Assembly (NCBI RefSeq): GCF_000012825.1
Contig: NC_009614.1
Span: 3,720,001-3,784,000, forward strand
Direction: 5' to 3'
Source: Phocaeicola vulgatus ATCC 8482
GTDB lineage: Bacteria; Bacteroidota; Bacteroidia; Bacteroidales; Bacteroidaceae
DNA: 64,000 nt
This document shows positions 26,855 through 36,186 of this stretch, piece by piece (positions within the stretch are counted from its first letter, which is position 1; the number at the start of each line of letters is the position of its first letter). Under the pieces are notes generated by a model. The model was not told where the DNA came from, did no database searches, and saw nothing but the letters and a program-made list of their open reading frames with translations. A program made the translations under genes and the position numbers.

Positions 26855-27964
26855 ATGATGCCATATATACTAGTATTTATGGTTTGTATTTTCTTAACTT
26901 CGATAAGTTCAAGGAAAAAAATCATTCCTTTACTATTATCATGTCTGATATTATCATTATTTGCAGGATTTCGTGACAAAAATATAGGATCTGATACCGA
27001 TTTTTACCCTCATTGGTATATATCAGAAATTCGATATATTCATAATTTAATTGATTTAATTACCATTGAAACAGAGAGGAATTTAGATAAAGGTTATCTT
27101 TTTTTATACTGGATTGCTTCTTGGATTGGTAATCAATATTGGATAGGGCTTTTCTTGACAGAATTGGTAATATCTGTTTTTACTTTTCTTGGTTTTATTC
27201 GTTTAAGTAGATACTTTAAGGGTGGAATTGCCATTTTTACAATGGCATTTCTTTTGCTTGTTTTTAACTATACGCTTAATGCTATGCGTCAGGAATGTGC
27301 CATCTCTATATGTTTTTTTGCATTTTCATATTTGTGGGAAAAGAAATGGATTCCTTATTTATGTTGGACTTTTGTCGCATGTACTTTTCATTCAAGTGCA
27401 ATTATAACTTTAGCTCTTCCTTTCTTAATGATGATTTCTTATATATCTAATGATAAAAAGAGGAATTTGTTGATATCTTTCTTGTTTTTGATGATGTGTA
27501 CAGTAACTATGGCTTTTTGGACTCTTTTGGATATGATAGGAGATCTGGGATTGTTTAATGAGGCTTACACTATGCGATATGGCGAAGGAGGAGCATTCGA
27601 AGGAGTTGAGAGGCTCCCATACGCTCCTTTGCTTCTTTGTTTAGTATTCTACCTGATAATGTATAATTCATATAGAAAAAAAATTATGGACAAAAATATT
27701 TTTCTATTCCAATTTCTTATTACCACAATTTATTTATTGTGTTTGACATTTCAACTACTGAGTGTCTTTTTATATCGAATTGGATTGTATTTTTATATCT
27801 TAAGTATTTATTTTTTTTCTATTGAATTGTCTTCTAAGAAAACAAATCCTGTTTTAAAAATTGGATGTATCCTATATTTAATGGCATATTGGATATTTCT
27901 TTATGTAGTAAAAAACACAAGTGAAACTTATCCTTATACTTCAAAAATATTGGGGATTGATTAG
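26855..27964 (+). CDS. EpsG-like / Wzy-type polysaccharide polymerase
   Basis: 369 residues with about ten hydrophobic segments. LFAGFRDKNIGSDTDFYPHWY (residues ~36-56) is the EpsG-family signature, in which R and D/Y of FRDxxxGxDTxxY are conserved. It would polymerise repeat units in the periplasmic leaflet of the inner membrane. It is the only polymerase candidate in the locus. Strongly AT-rich codon usage. Confidence 0.88.
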   Translation: MMPYILVFMVCIFLTSISSRKKIIPLLLSCLILSLFAGFRDKNIGSDTDFYPHWYISEIRYIHNLIDLITIETERNLDKGYLFLYWIASWIGNQYWIGLFLTELVISVFTFLGFIRLSRYFKGGIAIFTMAFLLLVFNYTLNAMRQECAISICFFAFSYLWEKKWIPYLCWTFVACTFHSSAIITLALPFLMMISYISNDKKRNLLISFLFLMMCTVTMAFWTLLDMIGDLGLFNEAYTMRYGEGGAFEGVERLPYAPLLLCLVFYLIMYNSYRKKIMDKNIFLFQFLITTIYLLCLTFQLLSVFLYRIGLYFYILSIYFFSIELSSKKTNPVLKIGCILYLMAYWIFLYVVKNTSETYPYTSKILGID

Positions 27965-27987
27965 GTGTAAACGGATAGATTATTTTT

Positions 27988-28953
27988 ATGAGTAGAAATG
28001 ACAGTTTAATAAGTATTATTGTTCCAGTTTATAATGTGGAGCAATATTTGTCTCGATGTGTAGACTCATTAGTTAATCAGACTTATCATAATATTGAAAT
28101 TATTTTAGTTGATGATGGAAGTCCAGACCGGAGTGGAGAAATTTGTGATGAGTATGCTAAAAAAGACAAGCGTGTAAAAGTTATTCATCAATCTAATGGA
28201 GGACTTTCAGATGCAAGGAATACGGCCTTGGATATAGCTAAAGGTGACTATCTGATGTTTGTTGATAGTGATGATTGGATTGAAAAAAAAACGTGTGAAA
28301 TTCTCAATCGTTTGGCTTCTGATTATAAAGCAGATACTGTTATATTCGGCTTAAACTTTGTATTCGATTCTGGTAAGGTTATTAGGAGTAAAAGAGGTAT
28401 GGCAGGATTAACAGATAAGAATATGTGTATGAAATATCTTATACATAATGTTGCGAGAGGAGGTATTTTTAACTATGCTTGTAATAAAATGTTTTCGTCT
28501 CACTTATTTGAAGGTTTAAGATTTCCAGTCGGAAGACTTGCAGAAGATCAAGATGTTATATATAAGTTGATACATAGATCTCAAAGGATATATGTAACCG
28601 AACAGCCACTTTATAATTATTATCAGAGAGATGGAAGTATAACTGCAGCACAATATTATCCTCGCCTTATTCGAGATAGGCATGAATTATGGCTAAAGAG
28701 ATTGGACTTTATTCGAGAGTATTATCCTGATTTAGAGAATTACCAGATAGCTCAGATTCTTGGTGCTGCTTATGTTGGTATTGTTAAATTGGAAGGTAAT
28801 AAGCAAAATGGGGAGTTAAAGAAAAAGTTGATATGTTTTTCTAACAAATATATTTTAAAAGAAAAAGAATTATCAGTGTTGGATCGTAAGATAAAATTGC
28901 ACTACTATTGTTATCCATTATTTTGGTTATACGTAAAACTATTTATAAAATGA
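27988..28953 (+). CDS. Glycosyltransferase family 2
   Basis: 321 residues. GT-A features: SIIVPVYNVEQYLSRCVDSLVNQTY (residues ~8-32), VDDGSPDRSGEICDEYAK, NGGLSDARNTAL and the DxD-type VDSDDW (~92). The C-terminal part is basic and amphipathic, suited to membrane association. The stop overlaps the next start as ATGA. Sugar specificity is unknown. Confidence 0.92.
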   Translation: MSRNDSLISIIVPVYNVEQYLSRCVDSLVNQTYHNIEIILVDDGSPDRSGEICDEYAKKDKRVKVIHQSNGGLSDARNTALDIAKGDYLMFVDSDDWIEKKTCEILNRLASDYKADTVIFGLNFVFDSGKVIRSKRGMAGLTDKNMCMKYLIHNVARGGIFNYACNKMFSSHLFEGLRFPVGRLAEDQDVIYKLIHRSQRIYVTEQPLYNYYQRDGSITAAQYYPRLIRDRHELWLKRLDFIREYYPDLENYQIAQILGAAYVGIVKLEGNKQNGELKKKLICFSNKYILKEKELSVLDRKIKLHYYCYPLFWLYVKLFIK

Positions 28954-29672
28954 ATATAGCTGTTATAATTGCAGGGGGATCAGGTCAGCGAATGGGTCAG
29001 GACATTCCAAAACAATTTATCAATGTGTATGATAAACCTGTTATTATTTATACGTTGGAAGGATTTCAGCGACATCCTCAGATAGATGCCATTGAAGTGG
29101 TATGCATTGATGGATGGCATGATGTCCTTTGGGCTTATGCTCATCAGTTTAATATCACCAAACTTAAATGGGTGATAAGTGGAGGAAATACAGGACAGGA
29201 AAGTATCAGGAATGGCGTGTTCAATCTTGAGGGTAAAGTTGGTGATGAGGATATAATTGTGATTCATGATGGCATTCGGCCATTGGTGGATGAAACGGTT
29301 CTTACCGATGTGATAATGAAAGCCCAAATACATGGGAATGCAGTTACTTCATTGCCCTATAATGAGCAAATTTTCGTTGTAAATCCTGAGAATGAGAAAA
29401 CAACGAAACAGTATATTCCACGTGAAATATTGAGAAGGGTTTCTACTCCGCAGGCTTATAAGTTTGGAAAACTAGACTGGGCGTATCATGAAGCGTTTGA
29501 GAAGGAGATTGGTATTAAAGGCTCTGCCTATACCAATACGATGATGGTAGAATTAGGTGAAACACTCTATTTTGCCGCCGGTTCAGATAAAAATATTAAA
29601 CTGACTACAAAAGATGATTTGGAAATGTTTAAGGGATATCTAAAGAAAGAAAAGGATAATTGGTTGAAGTAA
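28950..29672 (+). CDS. IspD/TarI-family cytidylyltransferase
   Basis: 240 residues from the ATG at 28950, which overlaps the stop of the GT2 gene. AGGSGQRMGQDIPKQF (residues 7-22) is the CTP-binding signature, and HDGIRPLVD follows at ~104. This family makes CDP-methylerythritol (IspD) or CDP-ribitol and related CDP-alditols (TarI, Bcs1). In a capsule operon next to LicD it is more likely to make a CDP-activated alditol than to serve isoprenoid synthesis. The TAATG overlap with the next gene shows translational coupling. Confidence 0.9.
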   Translation: MNIAVIIAGGSGQRMGQDIPKQFINVYDKPVIIYTLEGFQRHPQIDAIEVVCIDGWHDVLWAYAHQFNITKLKWVISGGNTGQESIRNGVFNLEGKVGDEDIIVIHDGIRPLVDETVLTDVIMKAQIHGNAVTSLPYNEQIFVVNPENEKTTKQYIPREILRRVSTPQAYKFGKLDWAYHEAFEKEIGIKGSAYTNTMMVELGETLYFAAGSDKNIKLTTKDDLEMFKGYLKKEKDNWLK

Positions 29673-30730
29673 TGAATCTGATAGAAAATACTATGTATCA
29701 GGATGATATAATGAAAATTATAACTCATCCTCTTCCTTGGAATAAGTTGCAGAATAAGGCTTTGTTAATTTCTGGAGCTACTGGACTTGTTGGCAGTTTC
29801 TTAATAGATGTTATCATGCTACTGAATAGGGAGCAGGGGTTGAATTGTAAGGTTTATTCTCTTGGAAGGAATGAAGATAAGGCCAAATCAAGATTCAGTT
29901 ATTGTTATGAATCTTCTTTATTTCAGTTTATATCATACGATATTAATCTGCCGTTTGTTAGAAATGATATTGGAAGTGTGGACTATGTTCTCCATTTGGC
30001 TAGCAATACACATCCTGTTGCCTATGCTACAGATCCAATAGGAACCATAACAACCAATATTATTGGAACTCAGAACATGTTGGAGTTTGCTTGTGCTCAT
30101 CATGCATCACGCTGTGTTTTCGCTTCCTCAAATGAAATCTATGGTGAAAATCGAGGGGATATTGAGAAATTTGAAGAAAAATATTGTGGTTATATTGATT
30201 GTAACACGATTAGAGCAGGTTATCCTGAGAGTAAAAGATGCGGTGAAGCTCTATGTCAGGCTTATATAAAACAAAGAGGGTTGGATATTGTGATTCCACG
30301 TCTAACTCGTTCTTATGGTCCAACTATGTTGATGAGCGATACAAAAGCCATTTCCCAATTTATTTGTAAGGCTATTGTCGGAAAAGATATAGTGCTTAAA
30401 AGTGAGGGAACTCAGTATTACTCTTATACATACGTGGCAGATGCTGTATGTGGGTTGTTGTATGTTTTGCTGCTAGGGAAAAAAGGAGAGGCGTATAATA
30501 TTGCTGACGAATCTTCAGATATTATGTTGAGAGATTTAGCGAAGATTATAGCAGACTCTGTGGGTAATAAAGTCGTGTTTGAGATTCCTGATGCAATTGA
30601 AAGTATGGGATACAGCAAGGCAACAAAGGCAAGACTAGACAGTACAAAACTTCAGGAACTTGGCTGGAAATCCATATATGATATTCAATCGGGGATACAA
30701 AGAACAATCAAAATATTGAGTGAATTATGA
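29672..30730 (+). CDS. NAD-dependent epimerase/dehydratase (extended SDR)
   Basis: 352 residues from the ATG at 29672 (TAATG overlap). The Rossmann motif is SGATGLVGSF (residues ~35-44), and the catalytic pair appears as Y190 and K194 in AGYPESKRCGE, within an SDR-typical FASSNEIYG context. Cotranscribed with the cytidylyltransferase and LicD genes. It may provide or modify the polyol or sugar that is activated with CTP. The same pairing of IspD-like and SDR genes is common in bacterial surface glycan loci. Confidence 0.85.
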   Translation: MNLIENTMYQDDIMKIITHPLPWNKLQNKALLISGATGLVGSFLIDVIMLLNREQGLNCKVYSLGRNEDKAKSRFSYCYESSLFQFISYDINLPFVRNDIGSVDYVLHLASNTHPVAYATDPIGTITTNIIGTQNMLEFACAHHASRCVFASSNEIYGENRGDIEKFEEKYCGYIDCNTIRAGYPESKRCGEALCQAYIKQRGLDIVIPRLTRSYGPTMLMSDTKAISQFICKAIVGKDIVLKSEGTQYYSYTYVADAVCGLLYVLLLGKKGEAYNIADESSDIMLRDLAKIIADSVGNKVVFEIPDAIESMGYSKATKARLDSTKLQELGWKSIYDIQSGIQRTIKILSEL

Positions 30731-31560
30731 CGAACGAATATGAGCATTTAAATGCAATACAGAAAATTGGGCTGAGTATATTGAAAGAGATTATTGCTAT
30801 CTGTAAACGCCATGATTTGACGTACTATGTATATGGAGGAACATTGTTAGGAGCTATTCGTCATCAAGGCTTTATTCCGTGGGATGATGATGTGGATATT
30901 GCAATGTCCCGCAAAGATTTCGAGAAATTAAAGCAATATCAAAATGAATTTCCACAATATATGTTTTTAGATACAATTCAACAGAAAGGGCATCAATGGA
31001 CAGCAGCTCATGTCGTGGATACAAGATATAAGCTTGAGGTAGGAAAGGGGATGAAAAAAGCCACGATGTCTGTTTGGGTGGATATTCTTATTATTGACGG
31101 TGTTCCAAATCCTGGAACTTTCAAATACAAGATATTTAGTGCGGCATATTTGACAGCAAGACTGCTCTATAAATTCTCAAATTTTAGTAATGAAGTTGAT
31201 TTAGAAAAAGATAGATCTGCTATAGAGACCTTTTTTATTTCTTTTGCTAGGATTACTCATATTGAAAAGGTGATAAATCAGCATTGGGCTGGATGTTTCA
31301 TTGATTGGATATCTCGCAGGTACGATTTGGATAAATGTGAGTATGGAGCCACTTTGGGTGGTCCGCAAAAAATGGGTGAAACACAGCCTAAATACTGGTT
31401 TGGTAAAGGTAAAGAACTTCTTTTTGAGGATATTATCGTGAATGGTATGGAGGAAACGGAGAATTTCCTTACTAAGTTCTATGGTCCCAATTACATGACT
31501 CCTCCGCCCTTGGATAAAAGAAACCAGCATAATGTAAGGTTAGTTGAGAAGATTGTTTAA
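30727..31560 (+). CDS. LicD-family phosphotransferase
   Basis: 277 residues. GGTLLGAIRHQGFIPWDDDVDIAM (start of LicD, residues ~37-60) has the metal-binding DDDVD aspartates. Overlaps the SDR gene by 4 bases (ATGA). LicD proteins transfer phosphorylcholine or phospho-alditols from a CDP carrier to a sugar; the nucleotidyltransferase-like fold is shared with fukutin-related proteins. Together with the cytidylyltransferase it points to a phosphodiester-linked decoration on the capsule. Cytosolic, possibly membrane-associated. Confidence 0.92.
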   Translation: MTNEYEHLNAIQKIGLSILKEIIAICKRHDLTYYVYGGTLLGAIRHQGFIPWDDDVDIAMSRKDFEKLKQYQNEFPQYMFLDTIQQKGHQWTAAHVVDTRYKLEVGKGMKKATMSVWVDILIIDGVPNPGTFKYKIFSAAYLTARLLYKFSNFSNEVDLEKDRSAIETFFISFARITHIEKVINQHWAGCFIDWISRRYDLDKCEYGATLGGPQKMGETQPKYWFGKGKELLFEDIIVNGMEETENFLTKFYGPNYMTPPPLDKRNQHNVRLVEKIV

Positions 31561-31664
31561 ATCGTAATAGTTGTAAATATAGTTTTAAATATTCACATGA
31601 AAGACACTGAAAAAAACTTGTGAGAGTGCTATTTATTTATATTCAATGTTTATTTTAAAATTGT

Positions 31665-32477
31665 ATGATAACAGTTTCTATCGTCACCTACAAGACGAAT
31701 CTAGGAGAACTGTCCAAATGCTTGCAGTCACTAATCTCTTCTCTTGTTTCCCAAATTTATATTGTCGATAATTCCAACGAGCGGTATATTGCAGATTTCT
31801 GTCAGCAATACCCCAATGTGATATATATTGGCAGTGAAAATGTAGGCTATGGAGCAGGGCATAACCAGGCATTGAGACAGGTACTCAACTCGGGTGGAAA
31901 ATACCATTTGATTCTTAATTCGGATGTATATTTTGAACCTTCGGTTTTGGAATTTCTGGCAGCATATATGGATGCACATGCGGATGTAGCACAGGTACAG
32001 CCCAATGTAGTATACCCTGATGGAGAGCAGCAATATACCTGCCGTCTTCTTCCCACACCTGCCAATCTGATTTTCCGACGTTTCCTACCTAAGAGAATGG
32101 TGGAGAAGATGAATATACGTTATCAACTAAAATTCGATGACCATAAGAAAGAAATGAATGTGCCCTATCATCAAGGTAGTTTTATGTTTTTTCGTCTGGA
32201 ATGTTTCAAAAAAGTAGGATTGTTTGATGAAAGGTTCTTCATGTATCCTGAAGATATTGATATAACTAGGAGAATGCACAAATGGTATCGAACTATGTTT
32301 GTTCCTAGTGTGACCATTGTACATGCTCATCGGGCAGCATCTTATAAAAGTAAGAAAATGTTGAAGATTCATATGGTTAATATGATTAAGTATTTCAATA
32401 AGTGGGGATGGATAGTTGATAAAGAACGTTCTGCTTGGAACAGAAAGTTATTGGAAGAATTAGGATATAAAAAATAA
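31665..32477 (+). CDS. Glycosyltransferase family 2 (rhamnosyltransferase-like)
   Basis: 270 residues. SIVTYKTNLGELSKCLQSL start, IVDNSN (~35), NVGYGAGHNQAL and LILNSDVYF (DxD-like site ~88), then FMYPEDIDITRRMHKWYRTMFVP, a pattern typical of rhamnosyl- or deoxysugar transferases of the WsaE/RfbN type. Specificity is inferred from pattern only. An untranslated gap of about 100 bp with no feature precedes it. Confidence 0.9.
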   Translation: MITVSIVTYKTNLGELSKCLQSLISSLVSQIYIVDNSNERYIADFCQQYPNVIYIGSENVGYGAGHNQALRQVLNSGGKYHLILNSDVYFEPSVLEFLAAYMDAHADVAQVQPNVVYPDGEQQYTCRLLPTPANLIFRRFLPKRMVEKMNIRYQLKFDDHKKEMNVPYHQGSFMFFRLECFKKVGLFDERFFMYPEDIDITRRMHKWYRTMFVPSVTIVHAHRAASYKSKKMLKIHMVNMIKYFNKWGWIVDKERSAWNRKLLEELGYKK

Positions 32478-32488
32478 TATTTTCTATA

Positions 32489-33502
32489 ATGAATTACTTT
32501 ATTACAGGTGGTACCGGTTTCATTGGCACCCACCTCGCCAGTCTTTTGCACGAAGTGCATCCCGAAACAAGAATTTACAACTTGGATATTGTAGAGCCGG
32601 GTACTCCATTACCGACAGTAAAAAATTATAAACCGGCTTTAGGAAACGGGGAGGAACATGCAGCCACATTCATCTATTGTGATGTACGCCAGCCGATAGA
32701 GTTGGAAAAAGTAAATATCACTCCCGATGATGTGATCTTTAACTTCGCCGCCGTTCATCGCACTCCCGGTCATCCCGATCCTGCATATTTTGAAACAAAT
32801 ATCCGTGGTGCGGAGAACGTCTGTGCCTTTGCCGAACGGCATGGCATCCGGAAAATAGTTTTCACCAGTTCCATAGCCCCTTACGGTGCTGCCGAGGAAC
32901 TGAAGGAGGAAACCACGCTGCCTATGCCCAACACCCCATACGGCATATCCAAGCTGGTTGCGGAAAAGATTCATCAGACCTGGCAGGCAGGAGGTGAAGG
33001 CCGCCAGCTTACCATTGTCCGTCCCGGTGTGGTGTTCGGACGGGGAGAGAACGGAAACTTTACGCGTCTGTATTGGGGCATTCGGGGGCATAAATTTATG
33101 TACCCGGGACGCAAGGATACCATCAAGGCCTGTATCTATGTGAAGGAACTGGTGCGGTTCATGCTTTACAGATTGGAACATCACGACAGTGGGGTGGAAC
33201 TGTATAATTGTTGCTACGAGCCCGCCTATACGATAGAGCACATCGTAGAATCCATGAAAAGAGTGACAAATATGAAGGTAAAAGTTCCTTTCATGCCGGG
33301 ATGGCTGATCATGACTGCTGCTGGTATAGCCGGAGCGCTAGGCTCTCCGATGGGCATCTGTCCGGCACGGGTGAGAAAGCTGCAGATCTCTACGAATATC
33401 TGCGGAAAAAAACTGTCCGCTTCGGGCTACCGTTTCCGCTACACCTTTGAAGAGGCGCTGGCGGACTGGTACAAGGATAATGGTAACCTGTATCTGCAAT
33501 GA
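32489..33502 (+). CDS. NAD-dependent epimerase/dehydratase
   Basis: 337 residues. N-terminal Rossmann motif TGGTGFIGTHLA (residues 6-17), FAAVHRTPGHP, SSIAPYG and the catalytic YGISK (Y156-x3-K). Base composition changes here: this gene and the next are clearly richer in G+C than those from 16.9 to 32.4 kb, so they probably belong to the stable flank of the capsule locus rather than to the exchangeable core. It overlaps the next gene by ATGA. Confidence 0.9.
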   Translation: MNYFITGGTGFIGTHLASLLHEVHPETRIYNLDIVEPGTPLPTVKNYKPALGNGEEHAATFIYCDVRQPIELEKVNITPDDVIFNFAAVHRTPGHPDPAYFETNIRGAENVCAFAERHGIRKIVFTSSIAPYGAAEELKEETTLPMPNTPYGISKLVAEKIHQTWQAGGEGRQLTIVRPGVVFGRGENGNFTRLYWGIRGHKFMYPGRKDTIKACIYVKELVRFMLYRLEHHDSGVELYNCCYEPAYTIEHIVESMKRVTNMKVKVPFMPGWLIMTAAGIAGALGSPMGICPARVRKLQISTNICGKKLSASGYRFRYTFEEALADWYKDNGNLYLQ

Positions 33503-34308
33503 GGAGGCTGATACTTTTTCTTTTGTTTTTTGTAATGATCGGTGCGGTACACGCCCAGTTCACCTACGGGACTACAGGACTGTTGAATATGCCTACTGCC
33601 GATATGCAGCGTGACAAGACGTTCATGTTTGGCGGTGGCTTTCTGGAGAAACATGCCACTCCCGCCCGTTGGACCTACAATACTTTCAACTATTATCTTG
33701 ACATCACTATTTTTCCCTGGCTGGAAGTATCCTATATTTGTACATTGCACAAGGCCATGGAGGTTGATCCTGCATATGGTCCGGGTTTCTGGGTTCCTTC
33801 CACGTATGGGAAGTTTGTCAACCAAGACCGTAATTTTGCGGTACGTTTACGGCTGTGGAAGGAAGGCTGGTGGAAACCTTGGACCCCGCAAATTGTATTG
33901 GGCGCGAATGACGCTCTTAATAATTCGTGGACGGAGGGTAGCAAGATTGAAATGAGTTCGGCTACGGCAAATGGTTTTTACAGCCGCTATTATCTGGCTG
34001 TTACCAAGCATCTTTCCATGAAGGAGGTGGGAGAGTGGGGCTTGCATCTGGCATATGTTTATAACAGGCGGAAGGATTATCCGTTAAACGGTCCCGCCAT
34101 CGGTGCCAACTTCCGATTCTCTCTGTCCCCGACTTCCTTTATCAACAAAGCGATAAATAACTTGAATCTGATGGCAGAATACGATAGCAAATCGATAAAC
34201 TGCGGCTTTGAGTACAGCTTCTGGAAAGACTACATCAACGCCATAGTAGAACTGAACCGTTGCAAGTACTTTTCCGGTGGCTTAGTCTTCAAAATCCATT
34301 TAAAATAA
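33499..34308 (+). CDS. YjbH-like outer-membrane protein
   Basis: 269 residues with a signal peptide (RLILFLLFFVMIGAVHA) ending at about residue 19. The mature start TYGTTGLLNMPTADMQRDKTFMFGGG and the alternating aromatic strands resemble YjbH/YmcA-type exopolysaccharide outer-membrane barrels, here in a short form. Starts inside the stop of the SDR gene. A role in export or anchoring of the polysaccharide is plausible. The stop is followed by AATAAAAAGCGCTC without a clear hairpin. Confidence 0.75.
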   Translation: MRRLILFLLFFVMIGAVHAQFTYGTTGLLNMPTADMQRDKTFMFGGGFLEKHATPARWTYNTFNYYLDITIFPWLEVSYICTLHKAMEVDPAYGPGFWVPSTYGKFVNQDRNFAVRLRLWKEGWWKPWTPQIVLGANDALNNSWTEGSKIEMSSATANGFYSRYYLAVTKHLSMKEVGEWGLHLAYVYNRRKDYPLNGPAIGANFRFSLSPTSFINKAINNLNLMAEYDSKSINCGFEYSFWKDYINAIVELNRCKYFSGGLVFKIHLK

Positions 34309-34385
34309 TAAAAAGCGCTCATTCATAGGAATTTCCAGATAGAATTCGTTTCTTTGCGGTCAGAAACCATAAAATCATCTTTATT

Positions 34386-35348
34386 ATGTCATCCCGCTTT
34401 GTAAACCCTTTCACGGATCTCGGCTTCAAGATAATCTTCGGCCAGCCTGCCAGCAAGGATCTGCTGATAATCCTGCTTAACGAACTGCTGTCGGGTGAGC
34501 ATCACATTGAAGACCTGACGTTTCTGGACAAGGAGGACCGTTCGGAGAATATTCACGACAAGGGCATCATCTATGACCTTTACTGCCGTACCTCTACGGG
34601 CGAGTACATCATAGTGGAGATGCAGAATCGTTGGCATAGCCATTTCCTGGACCGTACGCTTTATTATGTGTGCCGTGCGGTGAGCCGCCAGATGGAGAAT
34701 CCGTCCTCTAAAGAGGTATGTGTTCCCGATACTCCGTTGGAGGGGGATTGCGGTCTGCTCAGGGAAGAAGAGGCTTCTTACGGTCTCCGTTACAGGCTTC
34801 CTGCCGTGTACGGCATTTTCCTGATGAATTTCAAGGAGGACGGTCTGGAAAGGAAGTTCCGTACTGACACCGTGCTTTCCGACCGGGACAGCGGTCGTGT
34901 GGTGAACCGGAATTTCCGTCAGATTTATCTCCAGTTTCCTTATTTTACGAAGGAACTGGACGAATGTTCTACTTTATCCGATAAACTAATGTATGCACTG
35001 AAGAATATGAACAACTGGAACAGAATGCCCGATGCGCTGAAAGAACAGGTTTTCAGCCATCTTGACCGCCTTGCCGCCAAGGCTCACCTGTCTGAGGGTG
35101 ACCGTATCGCTTATGATAAGGCGGTGGACCGTTATAACGTGAGCCGTATTGTGGAAAATGATATCCGTGAACAGGCTGTCGCGGAAGGAAAAGCGATAGG
35201 AAAAACAATAGGAAAAGCGGAAGGAGAGGCGGAAGGACGTTTGAAGGAGCGTTTGGAAATTGCCCGTAAACTGAAAGAGAACGGTTTTTCCATAGCGGAT
35301 ATTGTCCGGGTTGCCGGACTTTCAGCGGAAGAAATTGATAAGCTGTAA
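34386..35348 (+). CDS. Rpn/PD-(D/E)XK family nuclease or transposase-like protein
   Basis: 320 residues. The N-terminal FVNPFTDLGFKIIFGQPASKDLLIILLNELL, GIIYDLYCRTSTGEYIIVEMQ (D and ExQ of the PD-(D/E)XK core, residues ~61-80) and HFLDRTLYY identify the Rpn/PDDEXK_2 family (recombination-promoting nuclease). The C-terminus has a short degenerate repeat of GKAIGKTIGKAEGEAEG, typical of these proteins, ending in an LKENGFSIADIVRVAGLSAEEI helix pair. Such genes are common and mobile in Bacteroides. It directly follows the capsule locus. Confidence 0.88.
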   Translation: MSSRFVNPFTDLGFKIIFGQPASKDLLIILLNELLSGEHHIEDLTFLDKEDRSENIHDKGIIYDLYCRTSTGEYIIVEMQNRWHSHFLDRTLYYVCRAVSRQMENPSSKEVCVPDTPLEGDCGLLREEEASYGLRYRLPAVYGIFLMNFKEDGLERKFRTDTVLSDRDSGRVVNRNFRQIYLQFPYFTKELDECSTLSDKLMYALKNMNNWNRMPDALKEQVFSHLDRLAAKAHLSEGDRIAYDKAVDRYNVSRIVENDIREQAVAEGKAIGKTIGKAEGEAEGRLKERLEIARKLKENGFSIADIVRVAGLSAEEIDKL

Positions 35349-35606
35349 CGGTGTGCACGATTGATTGTACTGCTAGGTGATTTGCTTCTGTTTTGTAGAA
35401 AGATGAATGGTGGGTAGGGTAAATTAGAATGATGTCAATGTCGGTTCTCTATAGGGCTATCGTATACGATTAGTATGGTAGTCTGTAGATTGAGTAAATT
35501 CATTATTGTAAAACCTTTCTACAAAGAAAAACAAATCATACGTAAGGGCATTCTCCATGCAGTTTCCCCCAAAGAAGAAACTGCATGGTGATTGCCACTT
35601 TCTTTA
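35349..35606. other. Intergenic stretch with inverted repeats
   Basis: Contains a perfect 12-bp hairpin CCATGCAGTTTC / GAAACTGCATGG at 35555-35588, next to the amidase stop, without a T run on either strand; an 11-bp inverted pair TTTGTAGAAAG (35392-35402) and CTTTCTACAAA (35515-35525); and the palindrome ATCGTATACGAT at 35459-35470. No gene is seen. Confidence 0.6.
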
Positions 35607-36125
35607 TTATTTCTCCAAGTACCCGAATACCCCCTCCGCATCGAAACACGGACAAGCCTTCGGGATACTTCCCGGCATATCCCTGTGTCCCCTTATCCGG
35701 ACACCGGGAAAGATTTTCACCATCCGCATCAGCAACAAAATAAATTGTTCCGTCTGTTCCGGTGTCCGGGTATCTGCCGGACGTCTGTCCGCATCCAGCC
35801 CGCCCTCATAGCAGATGCCTATGCTGCAACGGTTCCAGGGGCGGCAGTGCGCACCCACTTCCAGAAGCTTGCGGTGCTGGGTCACACTTCCGTCACGACG
35901 GATATAAAAATGATACCCCACCGTGCGGAAACCTCGCGTCTTGTGGTCACGGAGCAGTTGCTCGGCGGTGTAATCCCGGGTGGAGCGTGTGGTGCTGCAA
36001 TGAATGACGATATATTTCACGGAAGCGGAGGATGCCATCATCGGGCCGGCCTCTTGAGTGAGGAGAGCACGTTCGTTCGGGATCTCTTCCTCACCGATTA
36101 TCATAGGGAAAGTTTCTTGAATCAT
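35607..36125 (-). CDS. N-acetylmuramoyl-L-alanine amidase (amidase_2/PGRP type)
   Basis: Up to 172 residues. Zinc ligands are visible: His in YIVIHCSTTR, His in RGHRDMPG and the Cys/Asp region IPKACPCFD; GYHFYIRRDG lies between. It cleaves the amide bond between muramic acid and the stem peptide. The family usually starts just before YIVIHC, so an ATG at 36041 (AAGAGG eight bases upstream) may be the true start; the longer frame from 36125 adds 28 unusual residues. No signal peptide, so release would need another route. Last gene of the conserved capsule-linked cassette, following the 36-residue smalltalk gene. Confidence 0.9.
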   Translation of the reverse strand: MIQETFPMIIGEEEIPNERALLTQEAGPMMASSASVKYIVIHCSTTRSTRDYTAEQLLRDHKTRGFRTVGYHFYIRRDGSVTQHRKLLEVGAHCRPWNRCSIGICYEGGLDADRRPADTRTPEQTEQFILLLMRMVKIFPGVRIRGHRDMPGSIPKACPCFDAEGVFGYLEK

Positions 36126-36186
36126 GGTTGAATTGAAATAGGGAATTAAAAATTAAAAAGTGTCATGCGATGGGCCAGGGGGCTTT

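Noticed and set aside
35392-35525. Second invertible segment after the Rpn gene (11-bp inverted pair)
   Set aside because: Repeats are short, no recombinase is next to it and no promoter box is inside; chance cannot be excluded.
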